Shown here piece after piece: positions 44,001 to 53,045 of a stretch of DNA of 64,000 nucleotides. Both the position numbers and the translations under genes were made by a program. This stretch comes from Bacteroidales bacterium UBA1745 (GTDB taxonomy: Bacteria > Bacteroidota > Bacteroidia > Bacteroidales > UBA932), in contig DCHT01000028.1 in NCBI GenBank assembly GCA_002314885.1, positions 87,415 through 151,414 of the forward strand. The letters run 5' to 3'. Within the stretch, counting starts at the first letter, position 1. Each line of letters opens with the position of its first letter. Under the pieces are notes generated by a model. It saw only the letters and a list, made by a program, of their open reading frames with translations, had not been told where the DNA came from and ran no database searches.

Positions 44001-44266
44001 CTATCGAGTCAAGCCTCAAGCTCTGCCTCGCAGATGCCGCCAGTTCCTGGATGCAGGCGCAGCTGCAGATACCTGAGGGATATAAACTCATATTCCCGGG
44101 CATAGGCTACGCCAGCTGCCCAGACCACCGCCTCAAACGCGATGTCCTCGATGCCATCCCTGGCCACGAGGCCATAGGCATCACCCTGACCGAATCCTAT
44201 TCAATGCTGCCCGACGCCAGCGTCTGCGGCTACATCATCGTCCACCGCGACGCCAGATACCTGTAA
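41030..44266 (+). CDS. metH: cobalamin-dependent methionine synthase
   Basis: The 1078 residues hold all MetH modules. The homocysteine domain (about 1-290) has GLNCSLG and GGCCGTSP zinc ligands; the methyl-THF domain (about 305-575) has TNVGERTNVAGSRKF and MVIVNPG-type sequence. A helical cap (about 630-705) and a cobalamin Rossmann domain with GDVHDIGKN (near 744, His ligand) follow. A shortened activation domain (about 900-1078) still has CPDHRLKRD and LTESYSMLPDASVCGYI. It is about 150 residues shorter than E. coli MetH, mostly in the activation domain. Two palindromic insertions lengthen the linkers at about 598-625 and 711-735. metF follows 10 bases later. Confidence 0.95.
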   Translation: MNFDRILILDGAMGTMLQKHGLSGDSELFNLTRPEIIESIHREYVEAGADIIETNTFSAGYKTALAGAQIARKVADAAPRKVWVAGSVGPTSKSLSMSINVDLPAWRPTSFDEMAAAYREQIRGLAEGGVDLLLIETSFDALNVKAAIYAASDFDLPIMVSASASDKSGRTLTGQTIEAFYTAIKHCHPIAFGLNCSLGAAELQPLIAEVSKFADCAVSCYPNAGLPNEMGGYDQSPEAMAEAVRNMVLSGNVNIVGGCCGTSPEHIRAIAEAVRDLPPRQIEPKPQILTVSGLEPVDIDVAKSNFTNVGERTNVAGSRKFARLIASKEYQTALDIAAQQIENGASVIDINMDDAMLDSTAEMEEFVRWTASDPAVSKAALMIDSSHWETVLAGLKNAQGKCIVNSISLKEGEEPFLKRAREILRLGAAVVVMAFDEVGQATDYKRKIEICERAYRLLTGIGFAPCDIIFDVNVLTVGTGVGTDRRYGIDFIEAVRWIKSNLPGALTSGGISNLSFAFRGNNPVREAMHSVFLYYAIKAGLDMAIVNPGMLQIYDDIEPSLRKACEDVILDSDEGAAERLLELASTAAAAGSATGSANGSAAAAESRGQGLGDMAPSLSATAAGATSSTVSLREQLSAMLVRGRSENLEELVLEVLRELNGDAKAVIEGPLMAGMERVGDLFGDGKMFLPQVVKSAKVMKEAVAILQPYVSSSVAEARGQNIREMAPSPSATAEDTIVIATVKGDVHDIGKNITATVLQCNGFRVVDLGVMVDNETILEAAKRENARIVATSGLITPSLGQMEDLCRMMAERQMTTPLFIGGATTSALHTAVKLAPLYDHVFYGPDASASAVLAKRYTLNPEKFEDEEHAKQAEIRRLHEMKKNSKEPKPTIFDVLSPEGYLPLGQLESQALPVQELPLAEIAPYLDWNVFYAIWRIKAADTDKPEVQAIRREAEEALKGLECRIMGGTAFLRDGVGVFAAAVHPSDSELTIESSLKLCLADAASSWMQAQLQIPEGYKLIFPGIGYASCPDHRLKRDVLDAIPGHEAIGITLTESYSMLPDASVCGYIIVHRDARYL
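42825..42903 (+). repeat. in-frame palindromic element, copy 1, in metH
   Basis: A 79-base imperfect palindrome lies in the linker between the methyl-THF and cap domains. Core arms CGCAGA (42838-42843)/TCTGCG (42884-42889) and GGGGCCA (42849-42855)/TGGCCCC (42870-42876) are perfect. The outer arms GGCTGCCG(C)/(A)CGGCAGCC pair with one mismatch. It encodes AESRGQGLGDMAPSLSATA. The 54-base core is 44/54 identical to copy 2, and the codon use (CGG, GGA, TTA) is unlike the surrounding gene. Confidence 0.85.
43163..43233 (+). repeat. in-frame palindromic element, copy 2, in metH
   Basis: A 71-base imperfect palindrome between the cap and cobalamin domains. GTCGCAGA (43169-43176) pairs with TCTGCGAC (43217-43224), GGCCA (43084+ offset region 43184-43188) with TGGCC (43203-43207), and the outer TCCTCCG (43163-43169) with CGGAGGA (43227-43233). 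It encodes AEARGQNIREMAPSPSATA. The outer arms differ from those of copy 1 but pair with each other. Confidence 0.85.
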
Positions 44267-44276
44267 ATAACAGACT

Positions 44277-45188
44277 ATGAAGATCAGCGAAATACTCAAG
44301 AACAGCACAAAGACCTACCCATCACTGGAGATTGTACCTCCGCTGAAGGGCATAGGCAGGGAGGAACTCCTCGAGAACATCAAGCCTCTGATGGAGTTCG
44401 AGCCCAAGTACATCAATGTGACCTGCCATCGCGAGGAGGTGGAGTTCGTACCGAATCCTGACGGGACCTACAGTCGAAAGACGGTGCAGAATCGCGTGAG
44501 CGAGGTTGCCGTGGCGTCTGCCATTATGGACAGGTACCACGTGGATGCAGTGCCTCATATGATCTGCGCAGGTGCCACGAAGGAGAAGATTGCCTCTGAG
44601 CTGGAGACCCTGCAGTATATGGGCATCGACAACGTGCTGGCTCTCAGGGGTGACTGCCTCACCGGCGAGAAGCGCTTCACGCCGACTCCGGGCGGCTACA
44701 GTTTTGCTGACGAACTCGTGGAAGGCATACGCAGGGACACGGGAGACTTCTTCAGTATTGGCGTTGGCGGCTATCCGGAGAAGCATTTCGAGGCTCCGAA
44801 CATTGAGACCGACATCGAGAATCTTAAGAGGAAGGTCGATGCCGGCGCTGATTATGTGATTACCCAGATGTTCTTCGACAACCGCGTGTTCTACGACTTC
44901 GAGCGCCGTTGCCGCGAGGCTGGCATCACCGTGCCTATCATCCCGGGCCTGAAGCCTATGTCCACCGCAAGGCAGGTGCATCTGCTGCCTGAAGCCTTCT
45001 CCATCGACATTCCGCTCGAACTGAGCCGCGAGATGGAAGGCGCAAACAAGGAGGACGCATATCGCATCGGCACTGACTGGTGCATTGCCCAGTGCAAGGA
45101 CCTCATCGCCCACGGAGTGCCGGCCGTGCATCTCTACACGATGACCAAATCCCAGAATATCATCGAAATTCTCCGTGCCTGCTTTTAG
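44277..45188 (+). CDS. metF: 5,10-methylenetetrahydrofolate reductase
   Basis: The 303-residue FAD TIM barrel begins SLEIVPPLKG, with the catalytic glutamate of the family, and contains NVTCHREE, HMICAGATKEKI, NVLALRGD, GVGGYPEKH, AGADYVITQMFFDN and PIIPGLKPM. It makes 5-methyl-THF, the methyl donor for MetH encoded 10 bases upstream, so the two form a methionine-synthesis unit. The spacing and orientation suggest one transcript with metH. Confidence 0.96.
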   Translation: MKISEILKNSTKTYPSLEIVPPLKGIGREELLENIKPLMEFEPKYINVTCHREEVEFVPNPDGTYSRKTVQNRVSEVAVASAIMDRYHVDAVPHMICAGATKEKIASELETLQYMGIDNVLALRGDCLTGEKRFTPTPGGYSFADELVEGIRRDTGDFFSIGVGGYPEKHFEAPNIETDIENLKRKVDAGADYVITQMFFDNRVFYDFERRCREAGITVPIIPGLKPMSTARQVHLLPEAFSIDIPLELSREMEGANKEDAYRIGTDWCIAQCKDLIAHGVPAVHLYTMTKSQNIIEILRACF

Positions 45189-45207
45189 GCACGTCAAAGA
45201 CCACAAT

Positions 45208-46548
45208 ATGAAGAAACACTTACTGACCATCCTGAGCGCAGCGGTGATCTCATCCATCGCAGCGTTTGCACAATGCTATCCCGAAGGCAAGACCGCCGAG
45301 GATATGATTCGCGAAGACCTCGAGCTCGCGGGCAACAACCATCTCAACTACAGGTACACCGACCTGAGCGACACCAAGGCGCCTTGGGGCTACAGGCCGT
45401 TCTACATCAGCCATTACGGACGCCACGGCAGCCGCTCCGACTGGCAGGGCGAGGCCTGGTACCGAGTTGAAGAGACACTTGCAGCCGCTCAGGCACAGGG
45501 AATCCTGTCCGAGCAGGGCGAGAAGGCCCTCGAGTGCGTCAGACTGATGTGCGAGCGCAGCGAAGGTATGCGTGAGATGCTCACTCCGACCGGAGCACGC
45601 GAGCACGCCGGCATTGCCGAGAGGATGTACAAGCGCTTCCCAAGGGTGTTCAGAGGTCGCAGGACCGTCGATGCCAAGTCCAGCACCGTGCAGAGGTGCA
45701 TCGTGAGTATGGGATCCTTCACGACCAGCCTGGCTGCCAGGAATCCGAAACTGAAGTTCGACATCCTGACTGGGCAGACCTATATGGACTATATCGCCCA
45801 CACAAGCGGCTACAAGACTGCGACCAAGGGCGCCAGCAAGATGCTCAGCAACTACAAGAAGAGCCTCCCACGAGACACCACAGCATTCTTTGCAGTGATG
45901 TTCAGCGACACCACTGCTGCCCGCGAGCTCATCACCGATGCCTACCATTTCGAGAGCGATATGCTCCAGTCGGCGACCTACTGTGGCTGCTTCGACGTGG
46001 AGAACGAACTCTACAAGTGCCTGCCGTTCCAAGTCGTTTATGACTATTGGTCAATCAAGAACCACTCGCTCTATCTCGAGCACAACAACTCCGCAGAGTT
46101 CGGTGACCGTAGGATGCCTATCTCAAGGCGTCTGGTCAACGACATCATCACAAAGGCCGACGCCGCAGTCGCAGGCAGCGACAGGGCTGCAGACCTCCGT
46201 TTCGGCCACGACTACCCTCTTATGGCCCTGAGCGGATACCTCGACCTCGAGGGCGTAGGCGGCAGATATGCCTTCGACGAAATCGACGCCAACTGGTTCG
46301 GATCCATATATATATGCATGGCCTCCAACCTCCAGATAGTCTTCTATCGCAACCGTCGCAACGACGTGCTCGTAAAATGCCTCTGGAATGAGAAGGAAGT
46401 GGGCATCAACGGTCTCGAGCCGGTCAAGGGGCCATATTACAGATGGTCCGATGTACGCGATTATTGGACGAATCGCTTCCCGGAAGACCAATTCCCGGAA
46501 ATCGACGGCAGCCAGGAAGGCGCCGCACCCGGAATGCCGACGAAATAA
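45208..46548 (+). CDS. secreted histidine-type phosphatase (MINPP/phytase-like)
   Basis: The 446 residues start with a signal peptide (MKKHLLTILSAAVISSIAAFAQ). The phosphohistidine motif is ISHYGRHGSRSD (RHGxR near residue 75). The second catalytic motif appears as RFGHDYPLMALSGYL near residue 337, with HD as probable proton donor. The layout resembles multiple inositol-polyphosphate phosphatases of gut Bacteroides, which remove phosphate from phytate. A sugar-phosphate or other phosphomonoester substrate is equally possible. It follows metF by 19 bases and ends at a strong terminator. It contains one of the rare CATG sites (46317). Confidence 0.85.
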   Translation: MKKHLLTILSAAVISSIAAFAQCYPEGKTAEDMIREDLELAGNNHLNYRYTDLSDTKAPWGYRPFYISHYGRHGSRSDWQGEAWYRVEETLAAAQAQGILSEQGEKALECVRLMCERSEGMREMLTPTGAREHAGIAERMYKRFPRVFRGRRTVDAKSSTVQRCIVSMGSFTTSLAARNPKLKFDILTGQTYMDYIAHTSGYKTATKGASKMLSNYKKSLPRDTTAFFAVMFSDTTAARELITDAYHFESDMLQSATYCGCFDVENELYKCLPFQVVYDYWSIKNHSLYLEHNNSAEFGDRRMPISRRLVNDIITKADAAVAGSDRAADLRFGHDYPLMALSGYLDLEGVGGRYAFDEIDANWFGSIYICMASNLQIVFYRNRRNDVLVKCLWNEKEVGINGLEPVKGPYYRWSDVRDYWTNRFPEDQFPEIDGSQEGAAPGMPTK

Positions 46549-46551
46549 AAA

Positions 46552-46582
46552 AAGAAGGGCAGCCGCTTGGCTGCCCTTCTTA
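46552..46582. terminator. bidirectional terminator between histidine phosphatase and FN3/GLUG lipoprotein
   Basis: AAGAAGGGCAGCC (46552-46564) pairs perfectly with GGCTGCCCTTCTT (46569-46581) around a 4-base loop, with A-rich sequence on one side and T/A on the other. It can serve both convergent genes. Confidence 0.88.
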
Positions 46583-46601
46583 AATATATATCCAAATACT
46601 A

Positions 46602-49340
46602 TTAAGCTTCAGGAAGGGTTCCCTCAGCAGCTGTACAGCCGTTAGGATAACCGATCATTGGAAGGCTTGCCCAATCAGTACCGAAAGTCATATTCTTGTA
46701 GTAAAGGGTACGAACGGCAGTTGGAGAACGATAGCGGCCGAGGATGGCGCCGATGGTTGCTGCACCACTGACAGTGCAATCAACGGTACATCCGTCCATC
46801 TGCTGGTTAGCATCACCGAAACCACCGATGAGGCCACCGCAATAAGTGCCTGCAGGACCAGTAGTGATAGCGCCCTTGCTGATACAGTTCACTAAACTTC
46901 CGTTAACGTATCCGGCAACACCACCGAGTTCAGTTTCCTTGCCAGTTGCGTTTGAAGCGTTAGGAGCCTGTACAGGGCCCTCATTCTTACAAGCGGTCAT
47001 CACACCGTTGAATGCACCGGAAACACCGCCGATACACATTACGGAGTTGCTCTCACTCTTGACAGTTGCAGTGTTGCTGCAGTCATTCATATAGAAGGTG
47101 CCGGAGTAAGAACCATTGATACCGCCGATATAGCTGAGAGCGGCAGTGGTGATGACTTCCTTGAAGCATACCTCAGCCTTGTTGTGACAGTCTGAAACAG
47201 TCACACCGGCGTAAACATAACCTACAATACCACCGAAATAGATCTGATATGAGAAGAGGTTGGTTGTGTTGGCACCGATTTCAGCAGCGCGACCAGAATA
47301 AGTAACAGCGCCCTCGTTGGTACATCCGGAGATTGTCTCACTGGCATCGAGACCGATGACACCGCCTACATAGTCAATCTTATGGCCGACATTGAAGGTA
47401 AGAGTACCGTAGTTGTGACAGTCGCTGACTTCTGCGGTTGAGCAGTAACCTGCAACACCACCGGTATTGGACTTGGTACCACCAGCAGTCTTCTGAGTCA
47501 CGGTGATGTTGATTTCGCCATAGTTGCTGCACTTGGTCATTGATTCTTTTACATCAACGTTGGAAGTCTTGAGATAACCGTAGCCGACACCGCCGAATAC
47601 ACCGCCGAAGCAAGGCTGCATCATAGAGCCTGCAGCAGCGTTACCATCGGTACCTGCAGCGTAGACACCTGTGACAGAAACCTTACCCCTGTTGGTACAT
47701 TCACTTGCGGAGTACATTACATAACCGGCGACGCCACCGATACCAGGACGGGTATTGGAAGCAGCAGGATCAGTGTTGGTGTCCAGCGAAATCTGACCCT
47801 CGTTCTCGCACTTGGTGATGTCAGCCTCAAGGTAACCTGCCACACCACCTACATTAGTATAGGAACCGGATGCGTTTGTATCCCACTTGAGAGCAATCTT
47901 GCCAGTGTTCTTACAGTTGGAAAGTGTGCCGACCTTAGGAGCGGCATTCTTCCTGTTCTCAGGAGTTGCGCCATTGCCGGTTGCGGAAGGGATGTTACCA
48001 CCTACGACACCGCCGACGATAGGGTTCTTAGGAGTACCTGCGACTTCATAGGTAATGTTACCGGAGTTGGTACATCCGTCAACAGTGCCCTTGAATGAGC
48101 CAACCACACCGCCAAACAGAGAGTTGGAGGCAGTAGTAGAAGCTTTGACAGTGATATTTCCGCTGTTGCTGCAGTTAGTCACCTCACCCTCGCTGGTACC
48201 AACCACACCGCCGAGATATGTCTTGTCTGCATAGTCAGCGAGAGTGATGTCCGCCTTGTTCGTACAGTTCTGAACCTTGCCGGCATTGAGGTTTACGAGT
48301 ACGCCATAACTGCCGGAAGCTGCCTCAGCTTTACCTTCGAGAACGACGTTCTTGATGACGCCGGAGTTCTTCTCGAAGAGAGGAGTGCCCTTGAGATCAA
48401 GGTTCTTGACTGTATGGTTCTGGCCATCGAATATACCAAGGAAGTTGCTTGCAGGAGTAACGAAGGTGCCTGCCATATCAATATCGGCACCGAGGAGATA
48501 CTCGTCGCTTTCAGCAGCCTGAACAGCGATATCCTCGAGGAATTCCCTGAGCTGAGCAGCCGTAGTGATGTTCTTGTCGAATTCAGGACGCTCAGGAGTA
48601 GCAACGCCCTCGACCACTGTGTAGTCAGTGAACTCGTATTCATCAGCGCTTTCGCCCCTATAGCCTCTTACGCGGATATCATAAATTGAAACCTGCTCGA
48701 GGCCAGTAATCGTATAAGTCACCTCATCGGTGGTTCCAGCGACTGTCCATTCAGAGTCATCTGATTTCTTATAAGATACCTCATATCCCTTGCAAGGGCC
48801 GATCATTGCCCAGCTGACCTTGATTGAGCTGTAAGTCAGTGCAGCACCCTTGAGATCCTGAGGAGCTGTAAATTCAGAAATAACCACGCCCTTGCCGACG
48901 CAGACCTGGATGATGGAACCGTCGCGCTGGAGATAAGACCATTCTGAGCAAACAGAATAAGCATAGTTCGCACGTACGCGCACATAGTAGAGAGCACCAG
49001 TTGCGAGCTTTGAGAAGATGGCGGCATCGTTGATGTTACCTGCATCGTCAACGCAAGCGGAGGTCTTTGCAAGAGTTGTGTTGTAGTTGTCACCAGCGCC
49101 ACCGATTTCGGTGACGAGCTGGGTAGTAAATGAGAGGGCACCTGCCTGAACTGCGGCGGAACCATCCCAATACACGGAGATACCCGTTGAAGACAGACCG
49201 TCCTCATCGAGCGTTACGTCAATCGGAGCTGCTTTTGACTTGTCGACGCCTGAGATTTTCTCATAAGGCTTCTCAATGTCACAGCCAGCGAGAACCAGCA
49301 CTGAAGCAAGACCGATCGCAAAATAATGAGAGATTTTCAT
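46602..49340 (-). CDS. FN3 and GLUG-repeat-like surface lipoprotein
   Basis: A 912-residue lipoprotein (lipobox VLAGC, cysteine 20). Residues about 165-255 form a fibronectin-III-like domain (LTYSSIKVSWAMIGPCKGYEVSYKKS...YDIRVRGYRG). From about 280 onward there is a solenoid of roughly 25-35-residue repeats of the form GGVVG-x-GxVxxCxNxGxI, as in GLUG-type repeats, each with a conserved cysteine. I start at MKISHYF (49340); the longer frame has no signal peptide fit. It is divergent from the SusC/SusD operon and shares its intergenic region. It is likely a surface glycan-binding or adhesin-like protein; no enzyme motif is visible. Confidence 0.8.
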   Translation of the reverse strand: MKISHYFAIGLASVLVLAGCDIEKPYEKISGVDKSKAAPIDVTLDEDGLSSTGISVYWDGSAAVQAGALSFTTQLVTEIGGAGDNYNTTLAKTSACVDDAGNINDAAIFSKLATGALYYVRVRANYAYSVCSEWSYLQRDGSIIQVCVGKGVVISEFTAPQDLKGAALTYSSIKVSWAMIGPCKGYEVSYKKSDDSEWTVAGTTDEVTYTITGLEQVSIYDIRVRGYRGESADEYEFTDYTVVEGVATPERPEFDKNITTAAQLREFLEDIAVQAAESDEYLLGADIDMAGTFVTPASNFLGIFDGQNHTVKNLDLKGTPLFEKNSGVIKNVVLEGKAEAASGSYGVLVNLNAGKVQNCTNKADITLADYADKTYLGGVVGTSEGEVTNCSNSGNITVKASTTASNSLFGGVVGSFKGTVDGCTNSGNITYEVAGTPKNPIVGGVVGGNIPSATGNGATPENRKNAAPKVGTLSNCKNTGKIALKWDTNASGSYTNVGGVAGYLEADITKCENEGQISLDTNTDPAASNTRPGIGGVAGYVMYSASECTNRGKVSVTGVYAAGTDGNAAAGSMMQPCFGGVFGGVGYGYLKTSNVDVKESMTKCSNYGEINITVTQKTAGGTKSNTGGVAGYCSTAEVSDCHNYGTLTFNVGHKIDYVGGVIGLDASETISGCTNEGAVTYSGRAAEIGANTTNLFSYQIYFGGIVGYVYAGVTVSDCHNKAEVCFKEVITTAALSYIGGINGSYSGTFYMNDCSNTATVKSESNSVMCIGGVSGAFNGVMTACKNEGPVQAPNASNATGKETELGGVAGYVNGSLVNCISKGAITTGPAGTYCGGLIGGFGDANQQMDGCTVDCTVSGAATIGAILGRYRSPTAVRTLYYKNMTFGTDWASLPMIGYPNGCTAAEGTLPEA

Positions 49341-49441
49341 AATGCTTTTGTTTTGTGTGAACAACAAAAAACACAGTCCATCTGATGACGTCCTGCTGCA
49401 TTACGTTTTTCGAACCCGGTTTCCCGGAAGACTTACGAATG

Positions 49442-49449
49442 CAAATCTA
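49442..49449 (-). promoter_or_regulatory. -7 element for the FN3/GLUG lipoprotein gene
   Basis: Plus-strand CAAATCTA reads TAGATTTG on the minus strand and fits TAnnTTTG, leaving a leader of roughly 95 bases. Confidence 0.5.
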
Positions 49450-49507
49450 TGAATTAAAAATTAATTCACCAATAGTTTTACACCTATTATATATGATTGT
49501 TATTGGG

Positions 49508-49515
49508 TATTTTTG
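49508..49515 (+). promoter_or_regulatory. -7 element for the second SusC/SusD operon
   Basis: TATTTTTG fits TAnnTTTG and stands 143 bases before the SusC start, leaving a long A-rich leader. Long leaders are common in SusC operons. Confidence 0.55.
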
Positions 49516-49658
49516 CCTTATAGAACTAATAAAAACACAATTATTCCGAAAAAGAACAAAAATTAATAACTAACAAAAACAAACAAAAACAATCCGACTC
49601 CAAACTGCAGTTTTTCGAGACTTACACAACTAACGAAAACCATTTGGAATTTTTAACA

Positions 49659-52600
49659 ATGAAACATTTGACAACTAAACTTGCAACTTTGGCGATCGCT
49701 CTTATGATGAGCATCGTCTCTTTTGCTCAGAATCAGACTGTTTCCGGTACCGTTTATGACTCCGCCAACCAGCCGCTCATCGGAGCAGCCGTGATGGTCA
49801 AAGGAACTACCATCGGAGCCATCACCAGCGAAGCCGGTACATACAGTCTCTCTGCTCCGGTTGATGCAGTCCTGCTGTGCCAGAACATTGGCTACAAGTC
49901 TCAGGAAGTCAGCGTCAACGGCCGTGCAAAGATCGATTTCGTTCTCGAAGAGGACGCTGAAATGCTGGAAGGTACCGTAGTCGTAGGTTATGGTACACTC
50001 AAGAAGACCCAGCTCGTAGGCGCCGTCGAGACAGTTGACGGAGAAGATCTCGCAAACCGTACCAATGCAACCGTATCACGTTCACTCCAGGGCCAGGTAG
50101 CAGGTCTGTCCATCGGCATCGTCGACGGTAAGGCTTCTCACCAGGGCTCGATCAGCATCCGTGGTAACGCATCAAAGTCTTACGAGTCCCGTAACTTCAG
50201 CGGCTCAGGTGGAGCCAAGCTGGAGACCGGCTCGATGGGCCAGGGCGGTAGCTGTCTCGTTATGATCGACGGCGTCGAGGGTGACCTCACCACCGTCAAC
50301 CCTGAAGACGTGGAGAGCATCTCAGTCCTCAAGGACGCTGCATCCTGCGCCGTTTACGGTGCACGTGGTGCATTCGGCGTAATCCTCGTTACCACCAAGA
50401 AGCCTGCAACCGACCGTATCAGCGCAAACTTCAGCGCTTCCGTCGGTATCAACCGCAGGACCCGCATCTGGGAAGACGAAGTCGTAACTGACGGTTACGA
50501 GTGGGCACAGTACTACGCCCTCTTCGCACAGTGGTCAGCATCCACCCCTGTCGCAGGCGGCGGACTCAACGGTACCTATCCTACCAAGGTGAACGGTTAT
50601 GACACCTTCTCACCTGAGTATGTGGAGGAACTTCGCAGACGTTGGCACGACCCTGATTACGAGAACTACCAGAACCCTTACGGCTACGCAGCCGACGGCA
50701 CCTACCTCTACTATGGTAGCACCAACTGGTTCGATCTCTACTACAAGGACTACAACACCACTCAGAACTACAACTTCTCAGTATCAGGCTCAAGCGAGAA
50801 GACTTCCTTCAGCGTCAGCGGCCGTTACTACACCCAGGACGGTATCTACAACTTCGGCAATGAGAAGTTCAACTCCCTCAGCCTCCGTGCAAAGGGATCC
50901 ATCCAGGTTACCAAGTGGCTCAAGATCTCAGAGAACGCTTACATCTTCAAGAGACTCTATCACCAGCCTACCATCGTCAGCGGATCATACGTTATCCAGC
51001 GCCAGTTCGATATCCGTGCACAACCTGTTCTCCTTCCTGAGAACGAAGACGGCACCCTCACCTTCGCAGGTGCAGCAACCTGCTGGGGCGCTTGGCACAA
51101 CGACGAGGCTTACCAGGAAAACAACAAGCTCGATATGATCACCACCACGACCATCGACATCGAGCCTATCAAGAACGTCCTGAAGTTCTCTGCTGACGTA
51201 ACCTACAAGGGCATCCGCTCAACTCAGCTCCGCCTCTCTCCTATGCAGACCGGTTACCTCAGCGCAATCGCCACAAAGAACTACAATGAGTATTCAAGCT
51301 CATACAAGTCCGACTGGCGCTACAACACTGACTACTGGGCAGCCAACGTAGTCGGCACCTGGACTCCTAAGCTCAACGAGAACCACGACCTCAACGTTAT
51401 GGGCGGTTGGAACCTCGCATCCACGAACTACAGACGACTCTATCTCCAGAGAAAGGGTGTGATGTATCCTCAGATGCCATCCTTCGAGCTTATGGATATC
51501 GACACCTACTCTGTAGAAGATGACGGTTATGACCGTAGGGAAACCGGTTTCTTCGCCCGTGCCAACTACACCCTCTTCAAGAGATATATCTTCGAGGTCG
51601 CTGGCCGCTACGACGGTTCATCCCGCTTCCCTGTAAATCAGAGATGGGGCTTCTTCCCTTCAGCATCCTTCGGTTGGAGAATCTCCGAAGAGCCTTGGAT
51701 GAAGGGCACCAAGACCTGGCTGAGCAACCTCAAGCTCCGCGCCAACGCAGGTTCCCTCGGTAATGCCAACATTTCCGACTACGCATTTATGGATACCTGG
51801 TCAGTCAGCAAGAGCAGCATTCTCATCAATGGTGAGAAGGTTCCTAGCACTATTTCCCCTACCTCTCTTGTACCAGAGTCCCTCACCTGGGAGACCATCA
51901 CCACCTACGACGTAGGTCTCGATGCAGACTTCTTCAATAACCGTCTCTCATTCTCCGGTGACTTCTACATCAAGAATTCCACTAACCTCCTCATCGCAGG
52001 TCCTACTCTTCCTGAGCAGCTCGGCGCATCCACCCCTAAGGGCAACTACGGTGCAACCCGCGACACAGGTTATGAGCTCCAGCTCCAGTGGAAAGACAGC
52101 TTCAAGCTCGCCAACAAGCCATTCAGATACAGCATCAAGGGTACTTTCTTCGACAACAAGTGCATCGTCACCGACGTCTACAACCCTAAGGGCTACATCA
52201 TCTCCCCTTACGTAGGTAAGGAATGGGGTGAAATCTGGGGCTTCCGCACTGCAGGCATCTTCGCAAGCAACGCAGAGGCTAACGACTGGGCAGTCGACAC
52301 CTGGCATCAGAACGGTACTTCAATCTACCGTGCATACGCCGGCGACCTCAAGTACGTCGACATCAACGGTAACGGCAAGATCGACATCGGCAGCCAGACC
52401 CTCGACGACCACGGTGACCTCGAAGTCATCGGTAACGAGATGCCTCGCTACCAGTTCGGTCTCAACCTCGACTTCAACTGGAACGGCATCGGCCTCAGCA
52501 TCGCACTCCAGGGCATAGGCAAGAAAGACTGGTACTTCTCCAACGGTTCAGGCTTCTTCTATGGTATGTATGACCACTCATACGGCTATATGCTCAAGGA

Positions 52601-53033
52601 TCAGATCGGCAAGATGGTAGACATCGACATCAGCAGCGCAGACTGGGTAGTTACCAATATGGACAGCAACCCTTATTGGACCTCTCCTAGGTCTCACGTT
52701 GCAAACCGTAACGTAGGTCCTCTTGCTACTCCTAACGACCACTTCCTCCAGAGCGTCGCTTACCTCCGTCTCAAGAACCTCACCCTTGATTACACCATCC
52801 CTTCAAAGTTCACCGAGAAGGCACACATCAAGAGCCTCAAGGTTTACTTCTCAGGCGAGAACCTCGGTGTGATCACCGCCCTCCACAAGCACAACAAAAT
52901 GCTTGACCCTGAGGTCATCGAGGCTGGTGACACCGATACCAACAACCACGACAAGGGTTACAATGGTATGGGTGAGGGTTATAGCTACCCTATGCTCAAG
53001 ACCTTCACTTTCGGTATTAACCTCTCATTCTAA
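49659..53033 (+). CDS. SusC-like TonB-dependent outer-membrane transporter
   Basis: A complete 1124-residue SusC. The signal peptide ends in SFAQ. A carboxypeptidase-regulatory-like domain follows (VSGTVYDSANQPLIGAAVMVKGTTIGAITSEAGTYSL, about 25-105). Then come the TonB-box-like VVVGYGTLKKTQLVGAVETV, a plug domain with CLVMIDGVEGDLTTVNPEDVESISVLKDAASCAVYGARGAFGVILVTTKK, and the barrel ending GINLSF. No N-terminal STN domain is present, so no anti-sigma partner is implied. It should import an oligosaccharide with the SusD encoded 12 bases downstream. The phosphoesterase in the operon hints at a phosphorylated glycan. Confidence 0.96.
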   Translation: MKHLTTKLATLAIALMMSIVSFAQNQTVSGTVYDSANQPLIGAAVMVKGTTIGAITSEAGTYSLSAPVDAVLLCQNIGYKSQEVSVNGRAKIDFVLEEDAEMLEGTVVVGYGTLKKTQLVGAVETVDGEDLANRTNATVSRSLQGQVAGLSIGIVDGKASHQGSISIRGNASKSYESRNFSGSGGAKLETGSMGQGGSCLVMIDGVEGDLTTVNPEDVESISVLKDAASCAVYGARGAFGVILVTTKKPATDRISANFSASVGINRRTRIWEDEVVTDGYEWAQYYALFAQWSASTPVAGGGLNGTYPTKVNGYDTFSPEYVEELRRRWHDPDYENYQNPYGYAADGTYLYYGSTNWFDLYYKDYNTTQNYNFSVSGSSEKTSFSVSGRYYTQDGIYNFGNEKFNSLSLRAKGSIQVTKWLKISENAYIFKRLYHQPTIVSGSYVIQRQFDIRAQPVLLPENEDGTLTFAGAATCWGAWHNDEAYQENNKLDMITTTTIDIEPIKNVLKFSADVTYKGIRSTQLRLSPMQTGYLSAIATKNYNEYSSSYKSDWRYNTDYWAANVVGTWTPKLNENHDLNVMGGWNLASTNYRRLYLQRKGVMYPQMPSFELMDIDTYSVEDDGYDRRETGFFARANYTLFKRYIFEVAGRYDGSSRFPVNQRWGFFPSASFGWRISEEPWMKGTKTWLSNLKLRANAGSLGNANISDYAFMDTWSVSKSSILINGEKVPSTISPTSLVPESLTWETITTYDVGLDADFFNNRLSFSGDFYIKNSTNLLIAGPTLPEQLGASTPKGNYGATRDTGYELQLQWKDSFKLANKPFRYSIKGTFFDNKCIVTDVYNPKGYIISPYVGKEWGEIWGFRTAGIFASNAEANDWAVDTWHQNGTSIYRAYAGDLKYVDINGNGKIDIGSQTLDDHGDLEVIGNEMPRYQFGLNLDFNWNGIGLSIALQGIGKKDWYFSNGSGFFYGMYDHSYGYMLKDQIGKMVDIDISSADWVVTNMDSNPYWTSPRSHVANRNVGPLATPNDHFLQSVAYLRLKNLTLDYTIPSKFTEKAHIKSLKVYFSGENLGVITALHKHNKMLDPEVIEAGDTDTNNHDKGYNGMGEGYSYPMLKTFTFGINLSF

Positions 53034-53045
53034 TTTGATAGCAAG

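Larger units (their letters stand above)
49341..49658. other. 318-bp AT-rich divergent intergenic region
   Basis: It holds two outward promoters: TAGATTTG on the minus strand (49442-49449) toward the FN3/GLUG gene and TATTTTTG on the plus strand (49508-49515) toward SusC. The leader of about 140 bases before SusC is rich in A and contains the near-repeat ACAAAAACAAACAAAAACAA (about 49572-49592). No RNA gene or coding frame with support is seen. Confidence 0.6.
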
